From positions 1-58,835 of the forward strand of contig JAGGWK010000032.1 in assembly GCA_021157525.1 (NCBI GenBank): a stretch of DNA of 58,835 nt, in the 5' to 3' direction. Source of the stretch: Candidatus Cloacimonadota bacterium. GTDB taxonomy: Bacteria > Cloacimonadota > Cloacimonadia > Cloacimonadales > TCS61. A program made the position numbers and the translations under genes. Positions within the stretch are counted from its first letter, which is position 1. Every line of letters starts with the position of its first letter. Below the pieces are notes generated by a model that saw only the letters and a program-made list of their open reading frames with translations, searched no databases and was not told where the DNA came from. Of this stretch, positions 31,915-40,257 are shown in pieces.

Positions 31915-34299
31915 ATGAAACAGAAGTTCATTCTTTTCGCATTACTCATCACTGCCTTTTGGTTGGCAGCAACACCCATCGACGAGCCAGTGGGAATGAT
32001 CGATGACTTTCGGTCACCCCTGGTGAATCCTGCAGCGATTGGCTATGGCACAGCCAGCGGCATCACCTATTCCCAGCAGTTTGATGGCCACGATTTCACC
32101 GGCAACTACTCATTGTATGCAAATGGCAACTACATCGGCTATGTTTTCAACCATGCCCGGGGATACGACAATCACACTTTGGCCATCTCGGTGCCGATAG
32201 TCAACAACCTCTATCTGGGTGGATCGAACAACTGGACCAACAGCCATTTCAAAGATGGTCAGTTACATGGCAGTCTGCTGTGGCGGCCAGTGGATTATCT
32301 CTCTTTTGGCAGCGTGTTAATGGATACCAAAGACCAAACGGAATATCAACTGGGGCTGGGGCTGCGTCCGGGCTTTTTGCCGGGAGATTGGGCTCATCAT
32401 CTCACTTTTGGCACCGATTTCTATTATCTGGATGAATTTAAAAAACCAGCCTTTGCACTGGATGCAGAGCCGATAGATGGTTTGGTGCTGGGTGGACGTT
32501 ATAGTCAGGAAACAGAGACTTTCGGCCTTAATTTCAGTTTGCGTATGAGAAATCTGGGTATCGGAACCGTAGCACATGCCAATGACGATAATAACAAGAT
32601 TTCCCGGGGCTATGTCTATACCACCCTCGCCGACATTCCCTTCCGCAGTATCACCTCTGTTTCCAAGAGACCAACCCTTCAGCAGATGGAACTCTCCGGG
32701 CCCATCGTAGAGCGGAAGAAGCAATTTTCTCTGGGACGGTACATCACTTTTACCCGGAATGACCTTACCATGCCCGGCGTGATCAAAGACATCCAGCGCA
32801 TGAAAGATGACCCGAAAATCACCGGCATCGTGATAAAAGACATGAACATCAAATGCAGCTTTGCCGCCAAGATGGAGATCAAAAAAGCCTTCGACGACTT
32901 CCGCTCCACCGGTAAACGGGTGATTATCTTTAATAAAAATTTCTCAAACAGCGACTACATGTTTGCTGCCGCCATCGCCGATGAGATTTATCTGCATCAG
33001 GCGGGGGGAGTAGATCTCAAAGGTTTCAGCATCACCGTACCTTACATCGGCGGCCTGCTTGATTCCTTGGGTATAGACGTCCATAACTTCCGCAGTCACC
33101 AGTACAAAACCGCCATGAACATGTTCTCGGAAACCGACATGACACCCAGCGAGCGGGAAGAGTACCAATACATGCTTCAGGATCTTTTTGGGGAATTTAT
33201 GGCCATGATAGAGGCAGGTCGTGGCGATAAGCTGACCAAGCCGCTGAAAGACATCATCGACGAAGGTCCCTATTTTATTGCCGAGGATGCATTGGCTGCC
33301 GGCCTGGTGGATGACATCATGCACACCGATGAATTTGAGGATTACATCAAAGAGACCAATAACAACCACGAGCCAGCCACCAAATTTGCCAAAGAAACGC
33401 AACGGCGCAACTGGAGCGACCCCGCTACGGAAAAGCTGGCGATAATCTATGCCGTAGGTAACTTTCATATGGGCAAAGGCCACGCCGGCGTTGATGTGGG
33501 AGAAGAGAGCATCGCCAAAGCTATTCGTGATGCCCGTAACGACAAAAGCATCAAAGCCATCGTAATCCGCATCGACAGCGGTGGTGGCTCATCAATGGCA
33601 TCGGAGATCATCGCCCGGGAAGTAAAACTATGCCGCATCGGTACACCTTCCAAGCCGGTGGTTGTCTCTATGGGTGGCACCGCCGCCTCTGCTGGTTACC
33701 ACATGAGCGCCTATGCCGAGAAAATCTTTGCCGAGCCTACCACCATCACCGGTTCTATTGGAGTTGTGGGTGCTTTCCCCAATTTCCACCGACTGATGCA
33801 AAAGATTCGGGTTCATTGGGCTACGGTAAAGATGGGCGATAATGCTGACTTTGGTTCTCCCTATCGTGAGCTTACCGAAGCCGAAATCGCCAAAGTCTCT
33901 CACATGATAGAAGAAAGCTATCAGATGTTTATCGGTAATGTGGCCGAGGGTCGCTATATGGACAAAGCAGCGGTTCACAAGGTTGCTCAAGGTCGTGTGT
34001 GGACAGGTAACCAAGCCCTGAAACGTGGATTGGTAGATGAGATAGGTGGTTTGCAGGATGCCATAGATGCTGCCGCACAGATGGGTGGAATAACTCATGA
34101 AGTAGCCTTGGTGGAATTCCCAAAATCTTCGGGAACAATGAATATCAGCTTTGATGCCGACAATAAGATGCTCTCTCGCATCTCCCCTGCCGCATTACCT
34201 GCATCCATGGAAAAATGGAAAAATCTCTACGACCTTTACAATCAGACAAAAGACGAGCAGGTGCTGCAGGTTCTCCCCTGGCCCGTCACCCTGGATTAA
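31915..34299 (+). CDS. sppA: Signal peptide peptidase SppA fused behind a beta-barrel-like N-terminal domain
   Basis: The 794-aa protein has a signal peptide and a region of about 25-260 rich in alternating beta strands that begins LVNPAAIGYGTASGITYSQQ, recalling the PorV/UPF0164/TraF-type outer-membrane family. After it come two SppA-type domains: the first holds the probable catalytic Lys398 (HQYKTAMNMF), the second Ser592 (GGTAASAGYH) with SGGGSSMASE. Lys in the first half and Ser in the second match E. coli SppA. Usual SppA has an N-terminal membrane helix instead, so the barrel fusion is unusual and suggests an outer-membrane-anchored periplasmic protease. Last gene of the GntR operon; a terminator follows. 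Confidence 0.87.
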   Translation: MKQKFILFALLITAFWLAATPIDEPVGMIDDFRSPLVNPAAIGYGTASGITYSQQFDGHDFTGNYSLYANGNYIGYVFNHARGYDNHTLAISVPIVNNLYLGGSNNWTNSHFKDGQLHGSLLWRPVDYLSFGSVLMDTKDQTEYQLGLGLRPGFLPGDWAHHLTFGTDFYYLDEFKKPAFALDAEPIDGLVLGGRYSQETETFGLNFSLRMRNLGIGTVAHANDDNNKISRGYVYTTLADIPFRSITSVSKRPTLQQMELSGPIVERKKQFSLGRYITFTRNDLTMPGVIKDIQRMKDDPKITGIVIKDMNIKCSFAAKMEIKKAFDDFRSTGKRVIIFNKNFSNSDYMFAAAIADEIYLHQAGGVDLKGFSITVPYIGGLLDSLGIDVHNFRSHQYKTAMNMFSETDMTPSEREEYQYMLQDLFGEFMAMIEAGRGDKLTKPLKDIIDEGPYFIAEDALAAGLVDDIMHTDEFEDYIKETNNNHEPATKFAKETQRRNWSDPATEKLAIIYAVGNFHMGKGHAGVDVGEESIAKAIRDARNDKSIKAIVIRIDSGGGSSMASEIIAREVKLCRIGTPSKPVVVSMGGTAASAGYHMSAYAEKIFAEPTTITGSIGVVGAFPNFHRLMQKIRVHWATVKMGDNADFGSPYRELTEAEIAKVSHMIEESYQMFIGNVAEGRYMDKAAVHKVAQGRVWTGNQALKRGLVDEIGGLQDAIDAAAQMGGITHEVALVEFPKSSGTMNISFDADNKMLSRISPAALPASMEKWKNLYDLYNQTKDEQVLQVLPWPVTLD

Positions 34300-34318
34300 T
34301 CCCCTTGGAACTCTCCCG

Positions 34319-34349
34319 TCAGGCATTGCGAAAGCGGTGCCTGATTTTT
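34319..34349 (+). terminator. Terminator of the GntR-ABC-DUF4097-SppA operon
   Basis: TCAGGCA / TGCCTGA, 7-bp stem with a 12-nt loop, then TTTTTC. Confidence 0.8.
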
Positions 34350-34442
34350 CATCTTTGTTTTGACATCCTGGCAGGCTTTTGCAAATCTTGCCCCGCTCAC
34401 CGGAATAATCGATGAGCAAAAGATTGAGGAAAAGGACAATTG

Positions 34443-35045
34443 ATGAAAATAAAAATCCTTCTGCTTCTGATGCTTTGTATGGTATCCGGCTCTTACGGGC
34501 TGGTATTCCGTGGCATGCTTGCATCCAGCCTCTACTATCCCTCATATCCATCTATCCAATACGAAAATCCCATCTGGGGTGTCTATGGCTCTGCCCAACT
34601 GTTTCGGCTCTATCACTTCTTTGGGGCGGGCGTTTCTCGCCAACAGAGTTATGCCAGTTCTCAAAGCCGCATTTCCCGCCACACTGTCACCCGGATGTAT
34701 CTGCATCATTTTCACACACTGGAAAATCGCCAGGGAGGGTTCACCGCCTTTGGACTGCTGGCTGGCTTCAAAAAAACAGAGATTGAATATCGTCACAAAA
34801 AGACCGACCATCTGCAATCTCTGAACATCCTACGGCCACTGCTGGGGATGCACATGTCCACCAAGCAATTTGGTTCTACCCTCTATTGGTCGCAGCGGGA
34901 AAATCGCCATCCACAATTTGAGATGGAAATGAAGTACCGGGGAAAAAGCGGCTTTACGGTGGTGTTTGGCAAATCCATCAAAGGTGTACTGGTGGGTATG
35001 AGCGCAGATTATTATCTTTTTGCAGGATACGAATTCAGTTTCTGA
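34443..35045 (+). CDS. Predicted outer-membrane beta-barrel protein
   Basis: The 200-aa product has a signal peptide (LLLLMLCMVSGSYG) and a chain of amphipathic strands with frequent aromatic residues, ending in YYLFAGYEFSF. A terminal Phe is the classic outer-membrane insertion signal. I recognise no family. The start is ATG 34443 after AAAGGACA; the track includes an upstream TTG. A 47-aa YccF-like gene follows 12 nt later. Confidence 0.6.
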   Translation: MKIKILLLLMLCMVSGSYGLVFRGMLASSLYYPSYPSIQYENPIWGVYGSAQLFRLYHFFGAGVSRQQSYASSQSRISRHTVTRMYLHHFHTLENRQGGFTAFGLLAGFKKTEIEYRHKKTDHLQSLNILRPLLGMHMSTKQFGSTLYWSQRENRHPQFEMEMKYRGKSGFTVVFGKSIKGVLVGMSADYYLFAGYEFSF

Positions 35046-35057
35046 CACGGAGGAATA

Positions 35058-35201
35058 ATGTCTATTTTTGGAAATATTCTCAGGATTTTATCGGGGGGTT
35101 GGATTCTCTTTGCCATTACCATTATCGACTTGCCCTTTGCCATGCAACACATCACACCGGCTGGCCTGGATCTGGTACCCTTTGGGAGAAATTTCTCATG
35201 A
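35058..35201 (+). CDS. YccF-like single-domain mini-membrane protein
   Basis: Too short for the ORF track, but CGGAGGA lies just before ATG 35058. The 47-aa product has one hydrophobic helix (GGWILFAITIIDLPFAM) and ends AGLDLVPFGRNFS. This fits the YccF domain pattern (hydrophobic segment, IxxPF, then LxPFGRE), usually present as two tandem copies in a protein of about 120-150 aa; here there is one. Its TGA overlaps the next ATG (ATGA), which argues that it is translated. Confidence 0.68.
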   Translation: MSIFGNILRILSGGWILFAITIIDLPFAMQHITPAGLDLVPFGRNFS

Positions 35202-35767
35202 AAAAGCAACTGAGAAAAACAATTTTACAGCAGCGGCGAGGCATGGATGCTGAGAGCGTTTTGGCCCGGAGCAGTGCCATATTCTCCGCCATTTCTGCTT
35301 TGGACGCAGTGATCCACGCATCCATTATTCACATCTACTACCCCATAAACAACGAAGTTGATACCCGGAAATTTATCCAGCAGCTGTGGCAAAGAAACAT
35401 CACCGTAATCATGCCCCGCACAGACTTTACTCACCATCGGATCATCAATTTTCGGGTGGATAGCTTTGATCAACTGGAATCCACAACGTTTTCCATGATG
35501 GAACCTAAACTAAGCTGCAAAGAAATTTCTCGGGAACCCGATGTGGTGATTGTTCCCGGCGTGGCTTTTGACAGAGCGGGTAACCGAATGGGCTATGGCG
35601 GTGGATTTTACGACCGCTTTTTAGCAAACACCGCCGCCATCAAAATTGCTCCGGCATATACATTTCAGCTCAAAGACGCCATCCCTGCCGAAGCTCATGA
35701 CGTTACGATGGATTACGTCATCTGTCCCGATGAACAGTTATGCTTTATCGACACAAAGGCATCATGA
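35198..35767 (+). CDS. 5-formyltetrahydrofolate cyclo-ligase
   Basis: The enzyme turns 5-formyl-THF into 5,10-methenyl-THF with ATP in the cytoplasm. The start is ATG 35198, overlapping the YccF-like stop. The 189-aa protein shows KKQLRKTILQQRRGM (basic N-terminal helix), a nucleotide-binding segment VVIVPGVAFDRAGNRMGYGG and GFYDRFL. Together with folC it belongs to folate metabolism, though the two are far apart. The stop overlaps the next gene (ATGA). Confidence 0.92.
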   Translation: MKKQLRKTILQQRRGMDAESVLARSSAIFSAISALDAVIHASIIHIYYPINNEVDTRKFIQQLWQRNITVIMPRTDFTHHRIINFRVDSFDQLESTTFSMMEPKLSCKEISREPDVVIVPGVAFDRAGNRMGYGGGFYDRFLANTAAIKIAPAYTFQLKDAIPAEAHDVTMDYVICPDEQLCFIDTKAS

Positions 35768-36372
35768 AACGGGATGTGACCATCCTTATCGCGTTGGTCG
35801 TGATAACAGGCATCCTGCTGATGCTCAGAAAAACCCAGGAAGTAAAACTCTCGTCCCAGCTTACCGCATCCAAAACTACTTATGCTCTTGGTGAATCCAT
35901 TGTCATCTATCCGGCTGTAACAAATTTATCCGATAGCTCCGTGGTGCTGGTTTTACCGCAGCCGGGGTCTGTCGAAGGCATCCGCTATCCCTACTGTTCA
36001 CTGGAGATTCGAGATGAATCCGGGACTCGGCTGGAATTGCCATCTTTGCCATCGGTATTGCCACCGCCTCTCTTACCTGCTCATTTCTTCACCCTTACAG
36101 CTAAGCAAAGTTTGCCGATGTTTCCCCATGGCTACACTCTCCCGCCGATATTTACGCAGCCCGGTGTATATACACTGCGGTTGCGCTACGATACCACCTG
36201 CAATAAAGAGCGACTGTGGCACGGGCCCTATACCGCCGCCGAATGGAACAACCGATATCGCCAGGAATTCTGGACATCCCGTAAAGAAGAGATAGAAAAA
36301 GTGGGACGCATGCTGAGCACCGTCCCACAAGTATCACTTTTATCCGATTATTTAAGGATAGAGATTATTTAG
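35764..36372 (+). CDS. Anchored periplasmic protein with an immunoglobulin-like domain
   Basis: The start is ATG 35764, overlapping the cyclo-ligase stop. The 202-aa product has one N-terminal helix (ILIALVVITGILLML) and a beta-sandwich-like region (TTYALGESIVIYPAVTNLSD, then TQPGVYTLRLRYDTTC) that recalls inhibitor or Ig-like folds. The family is not recognised. The C-terminal end overlaps the convergent tetR gene by 8 nt. Confidence 0.6.
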   Translation: MKRDVTILIALVVITGILLMLRKTQEVKLSSQLTASKTTYALGESIVIYPAVTNLSDSSVVLVLPQPGSVEGIRYPYCSLEIRDESGTRLELPSLPSVLPPPLLPAHFFTLTAKQSLPMFPHGYTLPPIFTQPGVYTLRLRYDTTCNKERLWHGPYTAAEWNNRYRQEFWTSRKEEIEKVGRMLSTVPQVSLLSDYLRIEII

Positions 36373-37024
36373 CTACACCTTCCCAAAGAATATTAAAGAG
36401 TTCTGTATAATATTCCTTGATGGGCCGTTTTTTAACGATGGACTCGGTTTGCGCCCACACACTCATACAAATTGACATGATATTCATGAGGAGCATTTCA
36501 CTATCGATGGTCTCTTTCAAAACCCCCTGCTCTTTTGCCTTGTTTATCCACTTAATCATGTCGGTTTCGAAAGAAGTGGAACTAAGTGGAACCATTCCTT
36601 TTCTTCCGGGAAATGCCAGATATTTTTCGGCAAAGCTCAGTTCAATGATGAAATCTCTTTGACCTTCCTGCAGTAATGCAGTGGTCATTTCATTAAATAA
36701 ACGAGGATTTTCGTTGTGTAGTTTTGCATAGAAATCGAAGACTGCGTCAACAACTTCACGAAAGCTCAGATCCTTTGATAAACGTTGTAAGTGCCAAGAT
36801 AAGTCTATTTTCCACAGACGGATGAAATAGATGAAAACATCGCGTTTCCGCGGATAATAGTTGTAGAATGTAGGTTCAGACACAAGTACTCTTTGGCACA
36901 CCTCTTTGATATTGATGTCCCGAAATGTTTGGTTCTTCAATCCGGAAGCGATTTCATTAAGTAGCGCTAACTTAGTCCGGATGTGTTTTTCTTCCCGTAA
37001 TGGAATGATTCTTTTTTTTGCCAT
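36365..37024 (-). CDS. TetR/AcrR family transcriptional regulator
   Basis: The 219-aa protein has an N-terminal TetR helix-turn-helix (KEVCQRVLVSEPTFYNYYPR then KRDVFIYF) and a helical ligand-binding domain of about 150 residues. A GGAGGTG lies before the ATG. Unusually, no efflux pump or enzyme lies divergent to it; the nearest gene on that side is ppx, about 420 bp away. Its target may be itself or elsewhere. An inverted repeat upstream is a candidate operator. Confidence 0.9.
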   Translation of the reverse strand: MAKKRIIPLREEKHIRTKLALLNEIASGLKNQTFRDINIKEVCQRVLVSEPTFYNYYPRKRDVFIYFIRLWKIDLSWHLQRLSKDLSFREVVDAVFDFYAKLHNENPRLFNEMTTALLQEGQRDFIIELSFAEKYLAFPGRKGMVPLSSTSFETDMIKWINKAKEQGVLKETIDSEMLLMNIMSICMSVWAQTESIVKKRPIKEYYTELFNILWEGVAK

Positions 37025-37443
37025 GATTCACCTCCAAATGACTATAATATAATAATGCCCATCAAGATATAAGCCAAAAAAAAATCTACATTTTTAACAT
37101 TTTTTTTTATCAGACTTTTTTGACATAGTTAAGAAACTAACTTTCGTCCGTATTCTTAACCGTTTTCACTAGGTTAAATAAGAACATTGGGTTTATCTTA
37201 CCTACCACCTTAATCATGTAATTTCAGATTTTGTAGCGGTAATAATCGGCAGTTCTTTAGGGTATCCACAACCCTGTTCAATTATCAGGCAGGGATGCAT
37301 CCTCGGCTGTAGCAACGGAATTCAGTTTCCCCATCCCCTTGTCTTTGTGTCGGTTAGGAAATCTCTCTTTGCTGCTTCGCACCTTTCCCTTGACGGTATA
37401 AAGTGACTTCGGATAAATCCCTCTCCCAGAAAGTGAGGTGATG
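37025..37443. other. Gap between tetR and ppx: AT-rich, with an inverted repeat and a GGATGCATCC palindrome
   Basis: About 420 bp without a gene. It holds runs of A and T (37076-37120), an inverted repeat at 37128-37160, a perfect TTGACA at 37120 with no good -10, and the 10-bp palindrome GGATGCATCC at 37293-37302, a double copy of the heptamer enriched in the window. Confidence 0.5.
37128..37160. promoter_or_regulatory. Inverted repeat, candidate TetR operator
   Basis: GTTAAGAA and TTCTTAAC are separated by 17 nt, about 105-135 bp upstream of tetR. The dyad is clear in the sequence; binding is inferred. TetR sites usually have a shorter spacer, so doubt remains. Confidence 0.4.
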
Positions 37444-38352
37444 ATGGAGACAATTGCGGTAGTGGATATTGGTACAAATTCGATAAAATGCCTGATTGCA
37501 GAAATAGATCAAACCACCTACTTTCCTCTGGAAGAAGTTCTTTTCAATTGTCGACTGGGCCAAGGGCTTTATCACTCCGGTTCTCTTTCACCCGAAGCTA
37601 TGGAGCGAAGCTTGTCAGCTCTGGATGCATGCATGGCCACGGCCCGCAGGCATCATGCCGGCAAAATTATTGCAGTGGGAACCATGGCGCTGCGTTCTGC
37701 CAAAAATGCAGATGTCTTTATTGAAAAGGTGCGCAGTCTGGGCATCTTGATACGGGTGCTCAGCGGCGAAGAAGAGGCACGGCTCTCGTATCGGGCAGCG
37801 GTACAATGCCCTGCAGGAGAGAAGGTGGTGTGCGACATCGGTGGTGGAAGCACTGAATGCATCCTAGGAAAAGGCAAAGAATTGACGGTCAGAAAGAGCC
37901 TGAGGGTGGGGGCAGTGCTGGCTTGGGAGAAGTTCATCCACACAGATCCGGTGAGCAGGGAAGAATTTTCCGCCATGGAACGCTACATCGCAAAGGAAAT
38001 AAAAGGCCACGCTCCACAGGCAAGGGCCTCACAAATAGTGGCAGTGGGTGGTACGGCAACCACAATGGCAGCTGTTCACCTGGAAATGAGCACCTATTGT
38101 GCTGCGGAAATTCAGGGAACACTGCTATCCCGCGATGATATAGAGCGGCAGTTGCAGCGCTACCTCGCACGTACCACAGCCAGGAGACGGGAGATCCCTG
38201 GTCTTCCGCAGGCAAGGGCAGACATCATCATTGCCGGTGCTACGATTGTCGCCAAACTGATGGACTTTTTTGGCGCATCAACACTGAAGGTGAGTAATTG
38301 TGGATTACGTCACGGCGTGATCCTGGACAGATATTTTTCGGAGGGTACATGA
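37444..38352 (+). CDS. Ppx/GppA family exopolyphosphatase
   Basis: It probably removes phosphate from polyphosphate or hydrolyses pppGpp. The 302-aa protein has the ASKHA pattern: VVDIGTNSIKCLI (phosphate 1), VLSGEEEARLSY, VCDIGGGSTECIL (phosphate 2) and VAVGGTATTMAA (adenosine). It lacks the C-terminal HD-like domain of E. coli Ppx, the usual short form. ATG 37444 is favoured over 37438-37441 by distance from GAGG. It overlaps the PhoU-like gene by 4 nt. Confidence 0.9.
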   Translation: METIAVVDIGTNSIKCLIAEIDQTTYFPLEEVLFNCRLGQGLYHSGSLSPEAMERSLSALDACMATARRHHAGKIIAVGTMALRSAKNADVFIEKVRSLGILIRVLSGEEEARLSYRAAVQCPAGEKVVCDIGGGSTECILGKGKELTVRKSLRVGAVLAWEKFIHTDPVSREEFSAMERYIAKEIKGHAPQARASQIVAVGGTATTMAAVHLEMSTYCAAEIQGTLLSRDDIERQLQRYLARTTARRREIPGLPQARADIIIAGATIVAKLMDFFGASTLKVSNCGLRHGVILDRYFSEGT

Positions 38353-39002
38353 ATACAATATTTTCTTCTAAAACGAAACGCCTTGAGGCGGAGATAGAAG
38401 GCTTCCTCGATAGAGTGAGTACGGCAGGATTGGTATTTGAAGAGGGCGTAAAATGCTACATCAATGTCAATCCCGAACGCTTTGAGGAATATAATACCGA
38501 GATCCACGCTATCGAATCGGAAGCCGATCGCATGCGCAGAGATATCAAACACCAGCTCTACACCTACATGCTCATCCCCGAATCCCGTGGCGATGTGCTG
38601 GGTCTGCTGGAGACACTGGATGATGTGATAGACATCTGTGAAAAAGTACTGGAACAATTTTCCGTAGAGATGCCAGATATCCCACCAACGATGCAGAGTG
38701 GTTTTATTGAATTGGCTACCCTCTCTACTCAGGCGGTAGAACAGCTGGTAAAGGGTGCTCGGGCCTTTTTCAAAGAGATCAAAATGGTAAATGATTATAT
38801 CAACAAAGTTCATTTTTACGAGCATGAAGCCGACAAAATGGAAGAACAACTCAAACGCATGGCCTTCCGCACCAGCGAGATATCCGAATTTAGCAAACGA
38901 GTTCACATGCGCTACTTTATTGAGAAGATAGCCGCAGTATCAGACATCGCCGAAACCGTTTCCGAGCGCCTGGCAGTGTATGCCATCAAGCGTCGGCTGT
39001 AG
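38349..39002 (+). CDS. DUF47 family PhoU-like phosphate regulator
   Basis: The 217-aa helical protein of the DUF47/PhoU-like group has repeated EAD motifs (IESEADRMRRDIKHQLY, YEHEADKMEEQLKR), the metal-binding E-x-x-x-D pattern. These proteins are encoded beside PiT transporters and are thought to regulate phosphate uptake. The start is ATG 38349, overlapping the ppx stop. It is followed after 12 nt by pit. Confidence 0.9.
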   Translation: MNTIFSSKTKRLEAEIEGFLDRVSTAGLVFEEGVKCYINVNPERFEEYNTEIHAIESEADRMRRDIKHQLYTYMLIPESRGDVLGLLETLDDVIDICEKVLEQFSVEMPDIPPTMQSGFIELATLSTQAVEQLVKGARAFFKEIKMVNDYINKVHFYEHEADKMEEQLKRMAFRTSEISEFSKRVHMRYFIEKIAAVSDIAETVSERLAVYAIKRRL

Positions 39003-39014
39003 CAGGATGCATCT

Positions 39015-40058
39015 ATGTTAGGAAGCCTGTTTCTTCTTTCCAGCGGACTTTTCCTGGGCTGGTCGCTGGGGGCAAACAATGCGGCAAATTTCTTTGGAAC
39101 TGCCGTTGCCACCAGGATGATAAAATTTTCTACTGCAGCGGTAATTTGTAGCATCTTTGTGATTATCGGAGCAGTGGTAAGTGGCGCCGGAGCCGCCGAT
39201 ACTCTGGGAAAATTGGGTGCTATCAGTACCATGGCTGGCGCATTTACCGTGGCCCTTGCTGCAGCCATCACCTCCCTCTTCATGACAAAGGCCGGCATCC
39301 CGATTTCTACCAGCCAGGCGGTGGTGGGAGGAATCATCGGCTGGAACTTCTTTGCCCACACCCCTACCAATCTTGATGCCTTAACCAAAATCGCCGGAAC
39401 GTGGATATTCTCACCCATCCTTGCTGCCCTGATGTCCTTTTTGCTCTTCCTTCTCGCCAAATTCTTTTTGGAAAGAAGCAAAATTCATATGATAACCCAG
39501 GACGCTATCACCCGGAAACTTTTGATTATCGCCGGCGCCTTTGGAGCCTATAGTCTGGGAGCAAACAACATCGGCAACGTGATGGGTGTGTTTGTTTCCT
39601 CTTCTCCCTTCAAAGACCTCATGATAGGCAATGTACTCTTCTCTTCGGTGCAGCAACTTTTTCTTATCGGCGGAATTGCTGTGGCGTTGGGAGTGATAAC
39701 CTATTCCAAACGGGTGATGCTCACCGTGGGAAAAGATATTTTCCATCTCACACCCATCACCGCTCTTATCGTGGTGGTATCGGTATCCCTCACACTGTTT
39801 CTCTTTGCCTCCCAAAGCCTTCATGACCTTTTGATGCAGTATCATTTGCCAGCCTTCCCATTGGTGCCGGTGTCCAGCTCTCAAGCTGTGGTTGGCGCGG
39901 TGATGGGCATCAGCTTGGCAAAAGGCGGACGTAACCTTAATCTGAAGATTATCGGAAAAATCAGTATCGGCTGGGTGCTTACACCAATCCTCACCGGCGC
40001 AATTGCCTATTTTTCCCTCTACTTTGTGGAGAATGTCTTTCTGCTGCCAACAGTGTGA
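39015..40058 (+). CDS. PiT-type inorganic phosphate transporter
   Basis: The 347-aa protein has about ten helices in two inverted halves, each with the family signature GANN (WSLGANNAANFFGTAV and SLGANNIGNVMGV), plus ISTSQAVVGGIIG and VSSSQAVVGAVMG. It is a low-affinity phosphate symporter (Na+ or H+). With ppx and the DUF47 protein it forms a phosphate storage and uptake operon. A GGATGCA overlaps the ribosome-binding region (AGGA at 39004). A terminator follows. Confidence 0.95.
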   Translation: MLGSLFLLSSGLFLGWSLGANNAANFFGTAVATRMIKFSTAAVICSIFVIIGAVVSGAGAADTLGKLGAISTMAGAFTVALAAAITSLFMTKAGIPISTSQAVVGGIIGWNFFAHTPTNLDALTKIAGTWIFSPILAALMSFLLFLLAKFFLERSKIHMITQDAITRKLLIIAGAFGAYSLGANNIGNVMGVFVSSSPFKDLMIGNVLFSSVQQLFLIGGIAVALGVITYSKRVMLTVGKDIFHLTPITALIVVVSVSLTLFLFASQSLHDLLMQYHLPAFPLVPVSSSQAVVGAVMGISLAKGGRNLNLKIIGKISIGWVLTPILTGAIAYFSLYFVENVFLLPTV

Positions 40059-40067
40059 TGATTTCTG

Positions 40068-40109
40068 GAAAAGTCTGGTGTCCAAGCCCTGCTCGGACAC
40101 CGCTTTTCT
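40068..40109 (+). terminator. Terminator of the ppx-DUF47-pit operon
   Basis: GGTGTCC / GGACACC, 7-bp stem with an 11-nt loop, extended by AAAAG / CTTTT, then CTTATTT. Confidence 0.8.
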
Positions 40110-40257
40110 TATTTACGGGTTTCCGGTTTAGTTTGTTGGTGAGTTGGGAGAATGAAACCATCCGACGCATCTAGGCAACCGGTAGCTGTTTTAATCCTTG
40201 ACGTATAAACATGTCTTTTTGAATTTCAAACAAAAATTGTGAAAAATGGAGTGATAT

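Noticed and set aside
39411-40100. 229-aa minus-strand ORF antisense to pit
   Set aside because: A shadow frame of the phosphate transporter; no ribosome binding site.
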